Origin: Prescottella agglutinans
GTDB lineage: Bacteria; Actinomycetota; Actinomycetes; Mycobacteriales; Mycobacteriaceae
Direction: 5' to 3'
DNA: 64,000 bases
NCBI RefSeq assembly: GCF_004011865.1
Contig: NZ_RKLP01000007.1
Location: 124,001-188,000 of the forward strand
Positions within the stretch are counted from its first letter, which is position 1. The number at the start of each line of letters is the position of its first letter. Under the pieces are notes generated by a model. The model saw only the letters and a program-made list of their open reading frames with translations, did not search any database and was not told the origin of the DNA. A program made the position numbers and the translations under genes. This document shows positions 34,355 to 45,706 of the stretch, piece after piece.

Positions 34355-34978
34355 TCAGCCGGGATACGACGCGGACATGACCAGGGCGCGCTGCGCGTCG
34401 GGCACGTGGCCTCGGAGGTTGTCGTCGATCCTCGGCCAGCGGGCCTCGCCGCCGAACTCGGCGCGGATGGACCAGTAGACCGCCCGCGCGGCCGCCCAGT
34501 CCTCGGTGGCCACGCGATACCGGAACGCCTCGATCACCACACCGCCGCTGATCCGGTCCGCGAGCGCGTCGGTCGTGTCGATGGCGCCGAGCGCGCGGAC
34601 CGCCGTGTCCAACGCTGCGACCACGGCCGAGCCGATCGGCTCCGCCGGCGCTTCCCCAGTGATCTCGAACCACGGCGGAGCCCCGGACGCCAGGCTCTCG
34701 AGGCGGCACCGGAACTGGCAGTCGACCTCGCGTGGGCGTTCGGTGACCGTCTCACCGATGGTGGTCGCGAACTCCGCGGAGTAGACGCCGCAGTTCACGT
34801 AGAAGCGGACATTGCCGCCGGCGTTCCCCGAGGACCGTTGCAGCGACACGACATCGGTCAGGCCGCCCCGCACGCGGGTGAAGGCGAGCGCCCGTTTCCG
34901 GAAGCCGAGCCCTTTCAGGAACGGTCGGACATGGTCGCGCTCGACACCGTCGAAGCCCACCGACACCGAATCATCCAC
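34355..34978 (-). CDS. DUF4304-like protein
   Basis: The 207-residue soluble protein has the features I associate with DUF4304: an N-terminal RPFLKGLGFRKRALAFTR, then NVRFYVNCGVYS and a late ALVMSASYPG. The function is unknown. The GTG at 34978 is chosen because the upstream in-frame codons would run into the next gene. It is the last gene of a three-gene minus-strand group with the 135-residue protein and the CadD-like transporter. Confidence 0.7.
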   Translation of the reverse strand: MDDSVSVGFDGVERDHVRPFLKGLGFRKRALAFTRVRGGLTDVVSLQRSSGNAGGNVRFYVNCGVYSAEFATTIGETVTERPREVDCQFRCRLESLASGAPPWFEITGEAPAEPIGSAVVAALDTAVRALGAIDTTDALADRISGGVVIEAFRYRVATEDWAAARAVYWSIRAEFGGEARWPRIDDNLRGHVPDAQRALVMSASYPG

Positions 34979-35030
34979 GGGCGCACAACCTACCAGCGGC
35001 CGACGACGAACCGGCCGGGCGACGCGCGCG

Positions 35031-35438
35031 TCAATCCGGCTCGGGCGCCGATTCCTCCCATCCGTCTCCGGTCCACGAGATGTCGACGGCGTATTCACTG
35101 TTGACGCCGATGGCCCAGTAGTCGACGGTGCCGTGGTCCGCCGAGTCGAGTTCGATCCAGCCGATCCGGAACTCGCCGCGCAGGATGCGCTGGGCGCGCC
35201 GGTCCAGCGCCCCGAGGGTGGCGCAGAGCCCGCGGACCCGCGAGTCGATCCAGTCCGCCGACGGATCCGGGACGGTGACCTCGAGGGTGCCCGCGTCGCG
35301 CAGCGGGATCTCGATCAGCAGCTCACCGCTGGGGCGTACCGCGCGTGTCACGTGACGCTCGTAGGCCCACAACAGGTCCCGCGGATCGTAGGGCGAGCTC
35401 ACGGCGTCGGATCGCCCGGACCGGCGGAATCGGAACAC
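35031..35438 (-). CDS. Hypothetical protein
   Basis: The 135-residue acidic protein has no signal peptide or membrane segment. It includes a YDPRDLLWAYERHVTRAV helix, a strand-rich middle (GELLIEIPLRDAGTLEVTV) and the ending SWTGDGWEES. I do not recognise it. It starts 9 nt after the stop of the CadD-like gene and is probably co-transcribed with it. Coding is supported by the tight spacing and biased third positions. Confidence 0.65.
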   Translation of the reverse strand: MFRFRRSGRSDAVSSPYDPRDLLWAYERHVTRAVRPSGELLIEIPLRDAGTLEVTVPDPSADWIDSRVRGLCATLGALDRRAQRILRGEFRIGWIELDSADHGTVDYWAIGVNSEYAVDISWTGDGWEESAPEPD

Positions 35439-35447
35439 GAACCCACC

Positions 35448-36059
35448 CTAGATGCCGAAAGCGCGGCCCTCGACGAGGATCGTCAGGCCGATCGTGATCA
35501 GGGCCACGGGCAGGACGACGTGGCCCCACCGGGCGAGCACCCGCGCGACGACCGGGTGCGACGCGAAATACCGTCCGGCGGCGCACCAGAGCGCGACACC
35601 GATCAGGAAGACCACGGCGAACACCGAGATCGTGGACACCGATGCGACGGCGAAAATCGGCACGTAGACCGCGATGTTGTCGCCGCCGTTCGCGAAGGTG
35701 ACCGCGGCCACCTGCCAGATTCCCGGGCCCGTACGGGGTTCGGCGCCGGCCGACGGATCAGGGTCGTCGGGTTCGCCGCGGCGCGTTCGCCAGGCGCTCC
35801 ACCCGGCCCGGAGCCCGAGGGCGAGCGGCACGAGCCCGAAGTACGGGAGCGCCTCGGGTGGGAGCAGCGCCGATCCGGCCACGGCGGTCGCGATCGAGAC
35901 CGCCAGGATCGCGATGAACCCGAGGTACTGGCCGGCGACGACCCGAACGGCACCTCGACGGCCCGGCGCCTGCCCGAAGAAGACGGCGAGCACGACCAGG
36001 TCGTCGATGTTGGTCACCGCGAAGGTCCCGACGGCCTGACCGATCACTCCCGGACTCAC
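35448..36059 (-). CDS. CadD-type cadmium/cation transporter
   Basis: The 203-residue membrane protein belongs to the CadD/LysE-like fold: six membrane segments in two halves, each opening with an asparagine-aspartate motif (AVTNIDDLVVLAVFF near residue 15 and TFANGGDNIAVYVPIF near residue 120). Such proteins give cadmium resistance in Gram-positive bacteria. The start is GTG 36059, with GAGGAG 5 nt upstream. It diverges from tldD. No MerR- or ArsR-type regulator is adjacent, so metal control is not evident here. Confidence 0.85.
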   Translation of the reverse strand: MSPGVIGQAVGTFAVTNIDDLVVLAVFFGQAPGRRGAVRVVAGQYLGFIAILAVSIATAVAGSALLPPEALPYFGLVPLALGLRAGWSAWRTRRGEPDDPDPSAGAEPRTGPGIWQVAAVTFANGGDNIAVYVPIFAVASVSTISVFAVVFLIGVALWCAAGRYFASHPVVARVLARWGHVVLPVALITIGLTILVEGRAFGI

Positions 36060-36134
36060 GCCGTCTCCTCGTGCACGCTCGACATCGGCGCGGACACTAC
36101 CGGGTTCGGATCCGGCGCCGACTAGGCTGAGCCG

Positions 36135-37685
36135 GTGATCGTCACCCACGGCGCTGTCCCGCCCGCTGCCGCGTCCGGCGACCCGGTCGACCCCGAGTTC
36201 ACGGCGCTGCCGTTGCGCGCGTTGGCCGATGCCGCCCTGTCCGTCGCCCGCGCCGCCGGCGCGGAGCACGCCGATCTGCGGGTGCACCGCCTGGTGACCC
36301 AGTCGCTGCGGCTGCGCGACGCCAAGGTCCAGTCGGCCCAGGACGGCGTCGAGACCGGATTCGCGGTGCGCGTCGTGGTCGACGGCACGTGGGGGTTCGC
36401 GTCGCACGCCGAACTGACCCCGCAGCGGGCGGCGGCCGTCGCGGCGGAGGCGGTGGAGGTGGCCCGCGCGCTGCGCGTCCTCAACCGCGAACGGGTGGTG
36501 CTCGCACCGGAACCGGTGTACCGCGACGTCACCTGGGTGTCGGGCTGCGTGACCGATCCGTTCGCGGTCGCCACCACGGACAAGGTGGGCCTGCTCGCCG
36601 ACTACTCGCGGCGCCTGCTCGACGCGGACGGCATCGACCACGTGACCGCGAGTTGCCTGCAGGTCAAGGAGCAGACCTTCTACGCCGACCTGGCCGGGTC
36701 GGCGATCACGCAGCAGCGGGTACGCCTGCATCCCGAACTCGAGGCCGTCTCGGTGGATGCCGACGCCGGCACCTTCGAGACGATGCGCACCCTCGCGCCG
36801 CCGGTGGGCCGCGGCTGGGAGTACGTGACCGGCACGGGTTGGGAGTGGGACACCGAACTGGCCGAGATCCCCGGGTTGCTCGCGGAGAAGTCCGCGGCAC
36901 CCAGCGTGACGGCGGGCCCGACCGACCTCGTGATCGACCCCACCAACCTGTGGCTGACCATCCACGAATCGATCGGCCACGCAACGGAGTACGACCGGGC
37001 CATCGGCTACGAGGCCGCGTACGCGGGCACGTCGTTCGCCACGCCCGACCTGCTCGGCACCCTGCGGTACGGCACCCCGATCATGCACGTCACCGCCGAC
37101 CGCACCGAGCCACACGGGCTCGCGAGCGTCGGGTTCGACGACGACGCGGTGGCCGCGCAGCGCTGGGACCTGGTCCGCGACGGCGTCCTCGTCGGCTACC
37201 AGCTGGACCGGGTGTTCGCGCCGCGACTCGGCCTGGACCGGTCCAACGGCTGCTCGTACGCCGACTCGGCGCACCACGTGCCGATCCAGCGGATGGCGAA
37301 CGTGTCGCTGCAACCCGACCCGGCCGCGGACACGACCACCGCCGACCTGATCTCCCGCGTCGAGGACGGCATCTACGTCGTCGGCGACAAGAGCTGGTCG
37401 ATCGACATGCAGCGCTACAACTTCCAGTTCACCGGGCAGCGCTTCTTCCGGATCCGGGACGGCCGTCTCGACGGGCAACTGCGCGACGTCGCGTACCAGG
37501 CGACGACGACGGACTTCTGGGGATCGATGGAGGCGCTCGGCGGGCCGTCTACGTGGCGCCTCGGCGGCGCGTTCAACTGCGGCAAGGCGCAACCCGGCCA
37601 GGTCGCGGCGGTCAGCCACGGATGCCCGTCGGCGCTGTTCCGCGGCGTCAACGTGCTCAACACCCGAACGGAGGGCGGGCAGTGA
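36135..37685 (+). CDS. tldD: TldD/PmbA family metalloprotease, TldD subunit
   Basis: Catalytic half of the TldD-TldE zinc peptidase that trims unfolded peptides and, in some bacteria, modified peptides. The 516-residue product carries the active-site HESIGHATEYD (H277, E278, H282), a variant of the HExxxH motif, and the family GRGWEYVTG and NTRTEGGQ-end features. The start is GTG 36135. The stop overlaps the start of the second subunit by 4 nt (GTGA), so the two chains are made together. No peptide precursor gene was found next to them. Confidence 0.93.
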   Translation: MIVTHGAVPPAAASGDPVDPEFTALPLRALADAALSVARAAGAEHADLRVHRLVTQSLRLRDAKVQSAQDGVETGFAVRVVVDGTWGFASHAELTPQRAAAVAAEAVEVARALRVLNRERVVLAPEPVYRDVTWVSGCVTDPFAVATTDKVGLLADYSRRLLDADGIDHVTASCLQVKEQTFYADLAGSAITQQRVRLHPELEAVSVDADAGTFETMRTLAPPVGRGWEYVTGTGWEWDTELAEIPGLLAEKSAAPSVTAGPTDLVIDPTNLWLTIHESIGHATEYDRAIGYEAAYAGTSFATPDLLGTLRYGTPIMHVTADRTEPHGLASVGFDDDAVAAQRWDLVRDGVLVGYQLDRVFAPRLGLDRSNGCSYADSAHHVPIQRMANVSLQPDPAADTTTADLISRVEDGIYVVGDKSWSIDMQRYNFQFTGQRFFRIRDGRLDGQLRDVAYQATTTDFWGSMEALGGPSTWRLGGAFNCGKAQPGQVAAVSHGCPSALFRGVNVLNTRTEGGQ

Positions 37686-39070
37686 CCACGAGCGGAGGGT
37701 CCGCGGTGATCGCCGCACAGGAACTCGTCGAGCAGGCGCTCGCGCTGTCGACCGTCGACGAGGCGATGGTGCTCGTCACCGACGCGAGCGAGGCGTCGCT
37801 GCGCTGGGCCGGAAATTCGATGACCACGAACGGGGTCTCGACGTCGCGGTCCTGGACCGTGCTCTCGGTGATCCGCTCCGACGACGGGTCCGCGAGGGTC
37901 GGCGCGGTGACCTCCTCGTCGGTGGACGCCGACGCGATCGTCGACGTCGTGCGGGCCAGCGAGTCCGCCGCCCGGTCCGCGCAGCCGGCCGAGGACGCGA
38001 TGGACCTGCTGACCGGCGGCGCCCCGGACGCCGGCTGGGCGGACGCCCCGGCGGCGACGGGCGTCGGGGTGTTCGAGACGCTCGTGCCCGGTCTGGCGGA
38101 CGGCTTCGACGGCGCCGACCGGCTGTACGGCTTCGCGCACCATCAGATGCACAGCACCTGGCTCGGCACCTCGACCGGCATCCGGCGGCGGTTCACCCAG
38201 CCGACGGGGTCGATCGAGATCAACGGAAAGCGCGGCGACGCGAGCGCCTGGGTGGGCTCGGCCGGCCTCGACTTCACCGACGTGTCCGTCCCGGACCTGC
38301 TGTCGGACCTGTCCCGGCGGCTGGACTGGGCCGCGCGCACGGTCGCGCTGCCCGCCGGCCGGTACGAGACGGTGCTGCCGCCGTCGGCGGTGTCGGACCT
38401 GATGATCCCGCTGATGTGGGCGATGGAGGGTCGCGGTGCCCAGGAGGGGCACACCGCGCTCTCGCGCAGCGGCGGCACCCGTGTCGGCGAGAAGCTCACC
38501 GACATCCCGCTGACCCTGTACTCGGATCCGCGCGCCGACCGTCTCGCCTACACCCCGTTCGTCGCGACAACGGGGTCGTCCGACACGGTCTCGGTGTTCG
38601 ACAACGGCATGGACGCCGACCGGGTCGACTGGATCCGCGACGGCGTGATCAACGCGCTGGCGTATCCGCGGGCGGCCGCGGCGGAGTTCGGCGCGCCGGT
38701 CGCGGTGCCGGGCGACAACCTGCTGCTCTCCGGCGGGAGCGCCGCGACGCTCGACGACCTGGTGGCCGGCACCGAGCGCGGCCTGCTGCTGACCACGCTG
38801 TGGTACATCCGCGAGGTGGACCCGACGACCGCGCTGCTCACCGGGCTCACCCGAGACGGCGTGTACCTGATCGAGGACGGCGCGGTCACCGCGGCGGTCA
38901 ACAACTTCCGGTTCAACGAGAGCCCGCTCGATCTGCTGCGGCGCGTGACGGAGGTCGGCGCCACCGAGCACACCCTGCCGCGGGAATGGAAGGACTGGTT
39001 CACCCGAACCGCGATGCCGCCCATGCGGATCCCGGACTTCCACATGTCGTCGGTGAGCCAGGCCCAGTGA
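37682..39070 (+). CDS. tldE: TldD/PmbA family protein, TldE subunit
   Basis: Non-catalytic partner of TldD. The 462-residue product has the family fold (LRWAGNSMTTNG near residue 40, the late FRFNESPLDLLRRV and RIPDFHMSS ending) but no HExxxH, as expected for TldE/PmbA. The start is GTG 37682 inside the tldD stop. It is followed after 10 nt by the YchJ-like gene. Confidence 0.93.
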   Translation: MTTSGGSAVIAAQELVEQALALSTVDEAMVLVTDASEASLRWAGNSMTTNGVSTSRSWTVLSVIRSDDGSARVGAVTSSSVDADAIVDVVRASESAARSAQPAEDAMDLLTGGAPDAGWADAPAATGVGVFETLVPGLADGFDGADRLYGFAHHQMHSTWLGTSTGIRRRFTQPTGSIEINGKRGDASAWVGSAGLDFTDVSVPDLLSDLSRRLDWAARTVALPAGRYETVLPPSAVSDLMIPLMWAMEGRGAQEGHTALSRSGGTRVGEKLTDIPLTLYSDPRADRLAYTPFVATTGSSDTVSVFDNGMDADRVDWIRDGVINALAYPRAAAAEFGAPVAVPGDNLLLSGGSAATLDDLVAGTERGLLLTTLWYIREVDPTTALLTGLTRDGVYLIEDGAVTAAVNNFRFNESPLDLLRRVTEVGATEHTLPREWKDWFTRTAMPPMRIPDFHMSSVSQAQ

Positions 39071-39080
39071 GGGGGAAGTG

Positions 39081-39476
39081 ATGGCGTCGATCGGACCCGA
39101 GGACCGCTGCCCCTGCCAGTCCGGAGAACAGTACGGGCAGTGCTGCGGCCGCTTCCACGGCGGCGCCGCCGCCCCGACCGCGGAGCAGTTGATGCGCTCG
39201 CGGTACGCCGCGTTCGCAGTCGGCGACGCCGACTACCTGCTGCGGACATGGCATCCGAGCACCCGCCCGACCGACCTCGACCTGGACCTGGACCCCGATC
39301 TGGTGTGGCGCCGCCTCGACGTGCTGCGCGGCACCGGCGGCGGCCTGCTCGACGCCACCGGCACCGTCGAGTTCGTCGCCTACTACACCGACCACGGCGA
39401 GCGCGGGTCCATGCGCGAGCACAGCCGATTCGTCCGGGAGGACGGTCGGTGGCTCTACGTGGACGCGATGCCGTAG
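39081..39476 (+). CDS. YchJ family protein with SEC-C zinc motif
   Basis: The 131-residue protein has an N-terminal cysteine cluster CPCQSGEQYGQCCGRFH, the SEC-C type zinc-binding motif, then the YchJ body (MRSRYAAFAVGD, WHPSTRP, SRFVREDGRWLYVD). The function is unknown; the zinc knuckle suggests binding to protein or nucleic acid. ATG 39081 is preferred to GTG 39078 because GGGGG is then 5 nt upstream. It probably belongs to the tldD-tldE transcript. Confidence 0.9.
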   Translation: MASIGPEDRCPCQSGEQYGQCCGRFHGGAAAPTAEQLMRSRYAAFAVGDADYLLRTWHPSTRPTDLDLDLDPDLVWRRLDVLRGTGGGLLDATGTVEFVAYYTDHGERGSMREHSRFVREDGRWLYVDAMP

Positions 39477-39517
39477 TTCGGCCGACCACCGTATTCCTTC
39501 GACAGACAAGGACCGTG

Positions 39518-40504
39518 ATGCGTTTCGGACTGTTCGTACCCCAGGGCTGGCGACTCGACCTGGTCGGCATCGACCCGGCGGACCAGTGGCCGGTGATGCG
39601 GGATCTCGCGCTGCGCGCCGACCGCGGGCCGTGGGACTCGATCTGGGTGTACGACCACTTCCACACCGTCCCGGCGCCCACCGACGAGGCCACCCACGAG
39701 GCGTGGTCGCTGGTGTCGGCGTTCGCGGCGGTCACCGGGCGGGTGCGGCTGGGCCAGATGTGCACCGCGATGAGCTACCGCAACCCGGCCTACCTCGCGA
39801 AGGTCGCCGCGACCGCCGACAGCATCTCCGGCGGCCGCGTCGAGATGGGCATCGGCGGCGGTTGGTACGAGCAGGAGTGGCGGGCCTACGGCTACGGGTT
39901 CCCGTCGGCGGGCGAGCGCCTGGGCCGCCTGGACGAGGGCGTGCAGATCTTCAAGCAGGCCTGGAGCACCGGCACCGCGACGCTCGACGGCCGCCACTAC
40001 CAGGTGGACGGCGCGATCGTGCGACCCCTGCCGTTGCAGGACGGCGGCATCCCGCTGTGGATCGCCGGTGGCGGCGAGAAGGTGACGCTGAAGATCGCCG
40101 CGAAGTACGCGCAGTACACGAACTTCGACGGCACCCCCGAGGTGTTCGCCCACAAGTCGGAGGTTCTGCGGCGGCATTGCACGGAGGTCGGCACCGACTT
40201 CGGCTCGATCGTCCGGTCCGCGAACTACAACCTGGCGATCGGGCGGACCGAGGCCGAGGTGCGCGAGCGCCTCGAGACCCTGCGCGCCCGCCTCGAACCG
40301 ATCGTCGGGGCGGAACGGGCCGACGCCTCGCTGGCCGCTTTCCGCGGCATGCCCGCGGTCGGCACCCCCGAGCAGATCGTCGAGAACCTCACCGCGCTGA
40401 AGAAGCAGGGCCTCGAGTACGCGATCTTCTACGACCCCGAGGCCGCGTACGACACGTCCGGTCTGGAACTGCTCGAGCAGGAGGTGCTTCCGCACCTGGC
40501 GTGA
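39518..40504 (+). CDS. LLM-class F420-dependent oxidoreductase
   Basis: The 328-residue TIM-barrel enzyme of the luciferase-like (LLM) family probably uses coenzyme F420. It shows the N-terminal MRFGLFVPQG, DSIWVYDHF, the GQMCTAMSYRNPAYLAK core and SGGRVEMGIGGGWYEQEW, with the usual PLWIAGGGE strand. The substrate is not predictable. AAGGA precedes the ATG. It has its own short leader after the YchJ-like gene. Confidence 0.92.
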   Translation: MRFGLFVPQGWRLDLVGIDPADQWPVMRDLALRADRGPWDSIWVYDHFHTVPAPTDEATHEAWSLVSAFAAVTGRVRLGQMCTAMSYRNPAYLAKVAATADSISGGRVEMGIGGGWYEQEWRAYGYGFPSAGERLGRLDEGVQIFKQAWSTGTATLDGRHYQVDGAIVRPLPLQDGGIPLWIAGGGEKVTLKIAAKYAQYTNFDGTPEVFAHKSEVLRRHCTEVGTDFGSIVRSANYNLAIGRTEAEVRERLETLRARLEPIVGAERADASLAAFRGMPAVGTPEQIVENLTALKKQGLEYAIFYDPEAAYDTSGLELLEQEVLPHLA

Positions 40505-40566
40505 GGCGGTGGGCCCTGGCCCACGGACGGCGCCCCGAGTAACGTCCGCGACAAGGGAAGCTTGTC

Positions 40567-42000
40567 GTGGACTGGTTCGACGCCGACCAATACTGGCTGG
40601 GGCGGCTGCTCTTCAAGGAGGGGCTGGCCGTCATCTACCTCTGTGCGTTCCTCGTCGCCGCCGACCAGTTCCGGCCGCTCATCGGGGACGGCGGCATGCT
40701 GCCCGCGCGCCGGTTCCTCGCCGGCGCCCGGTGGCAGCGCTCACCGAGCATTTTCCACCTGCACTACTCGGACCGGTTCTTCGCCGGCGTCGCCTGGACT
40801 GGCGCGGGACTGGCGGCGGCCGCGGCCCTCGGGCTCCTGGATCTGCTGCCGCTGCCGCTGTGCATGCTCGGCTGGCTGCTGCTGTGGGGCCTGTACCTGT
40901 CGATCGTCAATGTCGGCCAACTCTGGTACGGGTTCGGGTGGGAGTCGCTGCTGCTCGAGGTGGGCCTGCTCGCGGTGTTCGTCGGCAACGCGCACACCGC
41001 GCCACCGCTGCTGACGCTGCTGCTGCTGCGGTGGCTGCTGTTCCGGCTCGAGTTCGGCGCCGGGCTGATCAAGATCCGCGGCGACCCGTGCTGGCGCAAC
41101 CTGACCTGCCTCTACTACCACCACGAAACCCAGCCGATGCCCGGCCCGCTCAGCTGGTACTTCCATCACCTGCCCCGCCCGCTGCACAAGATGGAGGTGG
41201 CGGGCAACCACTTCACCCAGCTGATCGTGCCGTTCTTCCTGTTCGTGCCGCAGCCCGTCGCCGGCGGGGCCGCCGCCATCATGGTCGTGACGCAGCTGTG
41301 GCTGGTGGCGAGCGGCAACTTCTCGTGGCTCAACTGGCTCGCGATCGTCCTCGGCCTGTCGGTGCTGCCGAACGGGTTCTGGGAGTTCGTCCTCCCGGTG
41401 CGGGCCCCCTCCGATCTCGCCCCCGCCCCGATCTGGTTCGCGGTCGTCGTCGTCGCGGTCACGATCGCCGTCGCGGCGCTCAGCTACCGCCCCGCCCGCA
41501 ACCTGTTCTCCAGCCACCAGATGATGAACGCGTCGTTCGACCCGTGGCATCTCGTGAACACCTACGGCGCGTTCGGGCACGTGACGAAGACGCGCCGCGA
41601 GATCGTCCTCGAGGGGTGCCGCGACGAGCACCCGACTGCGGACAGCGAGTGGCTGGCCTACGAGTTCAAGGGCAAACCGGGCGATCTGCGCCGGCGCCCC
41701 CGCCAGTTCGCGCCCTACCACCTGCGCCTGGACTGGCTGATGTGGTTCGTCGCGATCTCCCCCGGCTACGGGGCGTCCTGGTTCGGCGGGCTGATCGGGC
41801 GCCTGCTCGACGGCGACGCCGCGCTGCTGAAACTGCTTCACCACAATCCGTTCCCGGACGCCCCGCCGGCGGTGATCCGGGCCCGGATGTATCGCTACCG
41901 GTTCACCACCCGCGACGAACACCGCGAGAGCGGCGCCTGGTGGGCCCGCACCCTCGAGGCCGAGTTCCTGCCGCCGATGTCGAGGCGCGGGCCACCGTAG
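40567..42000 (+). CDS. Lipase maturation factor-like membrane protein
   Basis: The 477-residue polytopic protein resembles the LMF family: an N-terminal DADQYWLGRLLFKEG and, in the middle, a conserved loop FGAGLIKIRGDPCWRNLTC followed by YYHHETQPMP. About ten hydrophobic segments precede a soluble C-terminal part with the ASFDPWHLVNTYGAFG motif and FAPYHLRLDWLMWF. In animals LMF1 helps lipases fold in the ER; the bacterial role is not established. The start is GTG 40567, with AAGGGAAG upstream. Confidence 0.9.
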   Translation: MDWFDADQYWLGRLLFKEGLAVIYLCAFLVAADQFRPLIGDGGMLPARRFLAGARWQRSPSIFHLHYSDRFFAGVAWTGAGLAAAAALGLLDLLPLPLCMLGWLLLWGLYLSIVNVGQLWYGFGWESLLLEVGLLAVFVGNAHTAPPLLTLLLLRWLLFRLEFGAGLIKIRGDPCWRNLTCLYYHHETQPMPGPLSWYFHHLPRPLHKMEVAGNHFTQLIVPFFLFVPQPVAGGAAAIMVVTQLWLVASGNFSWLNWLAIVLGLSVLPNGFWEFVLPVRAPSDLAPAPIWFAVVVVAVTIAVAALSYRPARNLFSSHQMMNASFDPWHLVNTYGAFGHVTKTRREIVLEGCRDEHPTADSEWLAYEFKGKPGDLRRRPRQFAPYHLRLDWLMWFVAISPGYGASWFGGLIGRLLDGDAALLKLLHHNPFPDAPPAVIRARMYRYRFTTRDEHRESGAWWARTLEAEFLPPMSRRGPP

Positions 42001-42042
42001 GTGTCCGCGCCGACCTGCCGCGGCGGGCCGCGGCTCGCCCGC

Positions 42043-42564
42043 TCAGCTGCTGCTGCCGAGCGATCCGGGCGACGGATCGACGGGGTACGCCGCGACCCGC
42101 ATGATCACCGAGCCCTCGCAGGGACCGCTCGCGATGTCGGTGCGCCACGAGCCGACCAGCGTGCCGTCGGGCTGCGGGGTGTAGTACGCCACCGAATGCG
42201 CCGGCGCCCACACCTTGGGCACGCCCTCGCCCTGCCAGCAGTCCCACTGCCAGTCGTACGGATGCACCCAACTGGTCCCGTCCCAGGTGTACCGCGCCGG
42301 CTGCGGCAGGGTCGGGTTGGCGGGCGCGGGCCCGTCGATCACGGTGGCCACACAGGTCCCGCTCGAACAGTCCGTCTCGAACGTGTAGGTGTCGGCGAAG
42401 TCGGGCTCCCACTGCCGCGCCGCCAGACTCGTGCCGGTCTTCGTCGCGGCGAAGCGCTTCACCGAGTACTCGCCGGACCAGGACGGCTGCGCCGCCCCCG
42501 CCGGCAGGGCCGCGGCAACCGACCAGATGACGATCAACGCGACTCCCAGCAGCGCTTTTCGCAT
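42043..42564 (-). CDS. Secreted protein of unknown function
   Basis: The 173-residue protein has a clear signal peptide (MRKALLGVALIVIWSVAAAL, cleavage probably after AGA before AQPSW). The mature part is rich in Trp and Tyr with four cysteines (TDCSSGTC, WDCWQ, GPCEG), fitting two disulfides. I do not recognise a named family, though small exported proteins of this style are common in mycobacteria. It lies 64 nt downstream of the UvrA-like gene on the same strand. Confidence 0.82.
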   Translation of the reverse strand: MRKALLGVALIVIWSVAAALPAGAAQPSWSGEYSVKRFAATKTGTSLAARQWEPDFADTYTFETDCSSGTCVATVIDGPAPANPTLPQPARYTWDGTSWVHPYDWQWDCWQGEGVPKVWAPAHSVAYYTPQPDGTLVGSWRTDIASGPCEGSVIMRVAAYPVDPSPGSLGSSS

Positions 42565-42628
42565 AGTCGGATTGAAACACGCGACCCGTCCGGCCGGGCG
42601 ACGATCGGCGATTGGTCCCGGTCCCCGG

Positions 42629-45019
<2,391 letters not shown>

Positions 45020-45041
45020 CGTGTCTCCCTCTGTCGCCTCC

Positions 45042-45073
45042 GGAACCCGTGGCCGCGCGCGGCCACGGGTTCC
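45042..45073 (-). terminator. 32-nt perfect palindrome between VOC gene and UvrA-like gene
   Basis: The 32 bases are their own reverse complement, with arms of 15 nt. The palindrome stands 20 nt after the VOC stop and 23 nt before the UvrA-like start. With no T-run it may act as a partial terminator, an mRNA stabiliser or an operator. Confidence 0.6.
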
Positions 45074-45093
45074 CTGTCTACCCGAAATCGCCG

Positions 45094-45705
45094 TCACACC
45101 GACGGCGTCGCCCACGTGAACCCGTCCGGGTCGGTGAAGTCTCCGGCGTCGCCGCCGATGACGATCCCGTGTGATCCGGTTCCGTCCGCCGGAACCCCGG
45201 CGTCCTTCGCGAGGGCCCGACGACCGTAGAGCGCCAGCTTGACGTTCTTCGGTTCGGTCGCGAACTCGACGTACTTGCGGCCGTAGCTCTTGGCCACCGC
45301 GAGCCCGCGGTCGACGTAGAACTGCTTGCTCGCCTTGACGTCGTCCACGCCGAGCAGCAGCACGATGTCGTCGAACCGGCGGTCGGCCGGTCCGGTGTTC
45401 TTCTTCGACGATGTGGCGACCTTCCAGATCGCCCCGTCCGGGGCCTGCACGACGCCGCCGTAACCCCAGAACCCCTTCTTGGCCGGCTTCAGCGCGGCCG
45501 CGCCGCCGTCCAGGGCGGCGCCGATGAAGGCGTCGACGATGCTCGGCTGCGACACCACGAGGGACAGGGTGTAGCCGCGGAATCCGGTGGTCGGCGACTG
45601 CGCGGCGCGGACGCGGACGTGATCGCCGACGCCGAACGCGGCGTAGAAGGTCTCGGCGGCCGCCGTGTCGGTCACGTCGAGGGTGACGGTCTGGATGTCG
45701 GTCAT
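45094..45705 (-). CDS. Two-domain VOC (glyoxalase/bleomycin-resistance fold) protein
   Basis: The 203-residue protein has two VOC repeats: VTLDVTDTAAAETFYAAFGV at the start and DIVLLLGVDDVKASKQFYVDRG near residue 113. VOC proteins are metal-dependent lyases, dioxygenases or drug-binding proteins; the substrate is unknown. Its start is 1 nt beyond the stop of the upstream VOC gene, so translation is coupled. Confidence 0.88.
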   Translation of the reverse strand: MTDIQTVTLDVTDTAAAETFYAAFGVGDHVRVRAAQSPTTGFRGYTLSLVVSQPSIVDAFIGAALDGGAAALKPAKKGFWGYGGVVQAPDGAIWKVATSSKKNTGPADRRFDDIVLLLGVDDVKASKQFYVDRGLAVAKSYGRKYVEFATEPKNVKLALYGRRALAKDAGVPADGTGSHGIVIGGDAGDFTDPDGFTWATPSV

Positions 45706-45706
45706 C

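Noticed and set aside
36389-37681. Continuous frame upstream of tldE suggesting an 893-residue protein
   Set aside because: The upstream part overlaps tldD in another frame and is arginine-rich without motifs. The GTG at 37682, overlapping the tldD stop, is the real tldE start.
35448-37718. 756-codon minus-strand frame ending in the CadD-like sequence
   Set aside because: Only the last 203 codons, from GTG 36059 with a ribosome site, encode the transporter. The rest is antisense to tldD.
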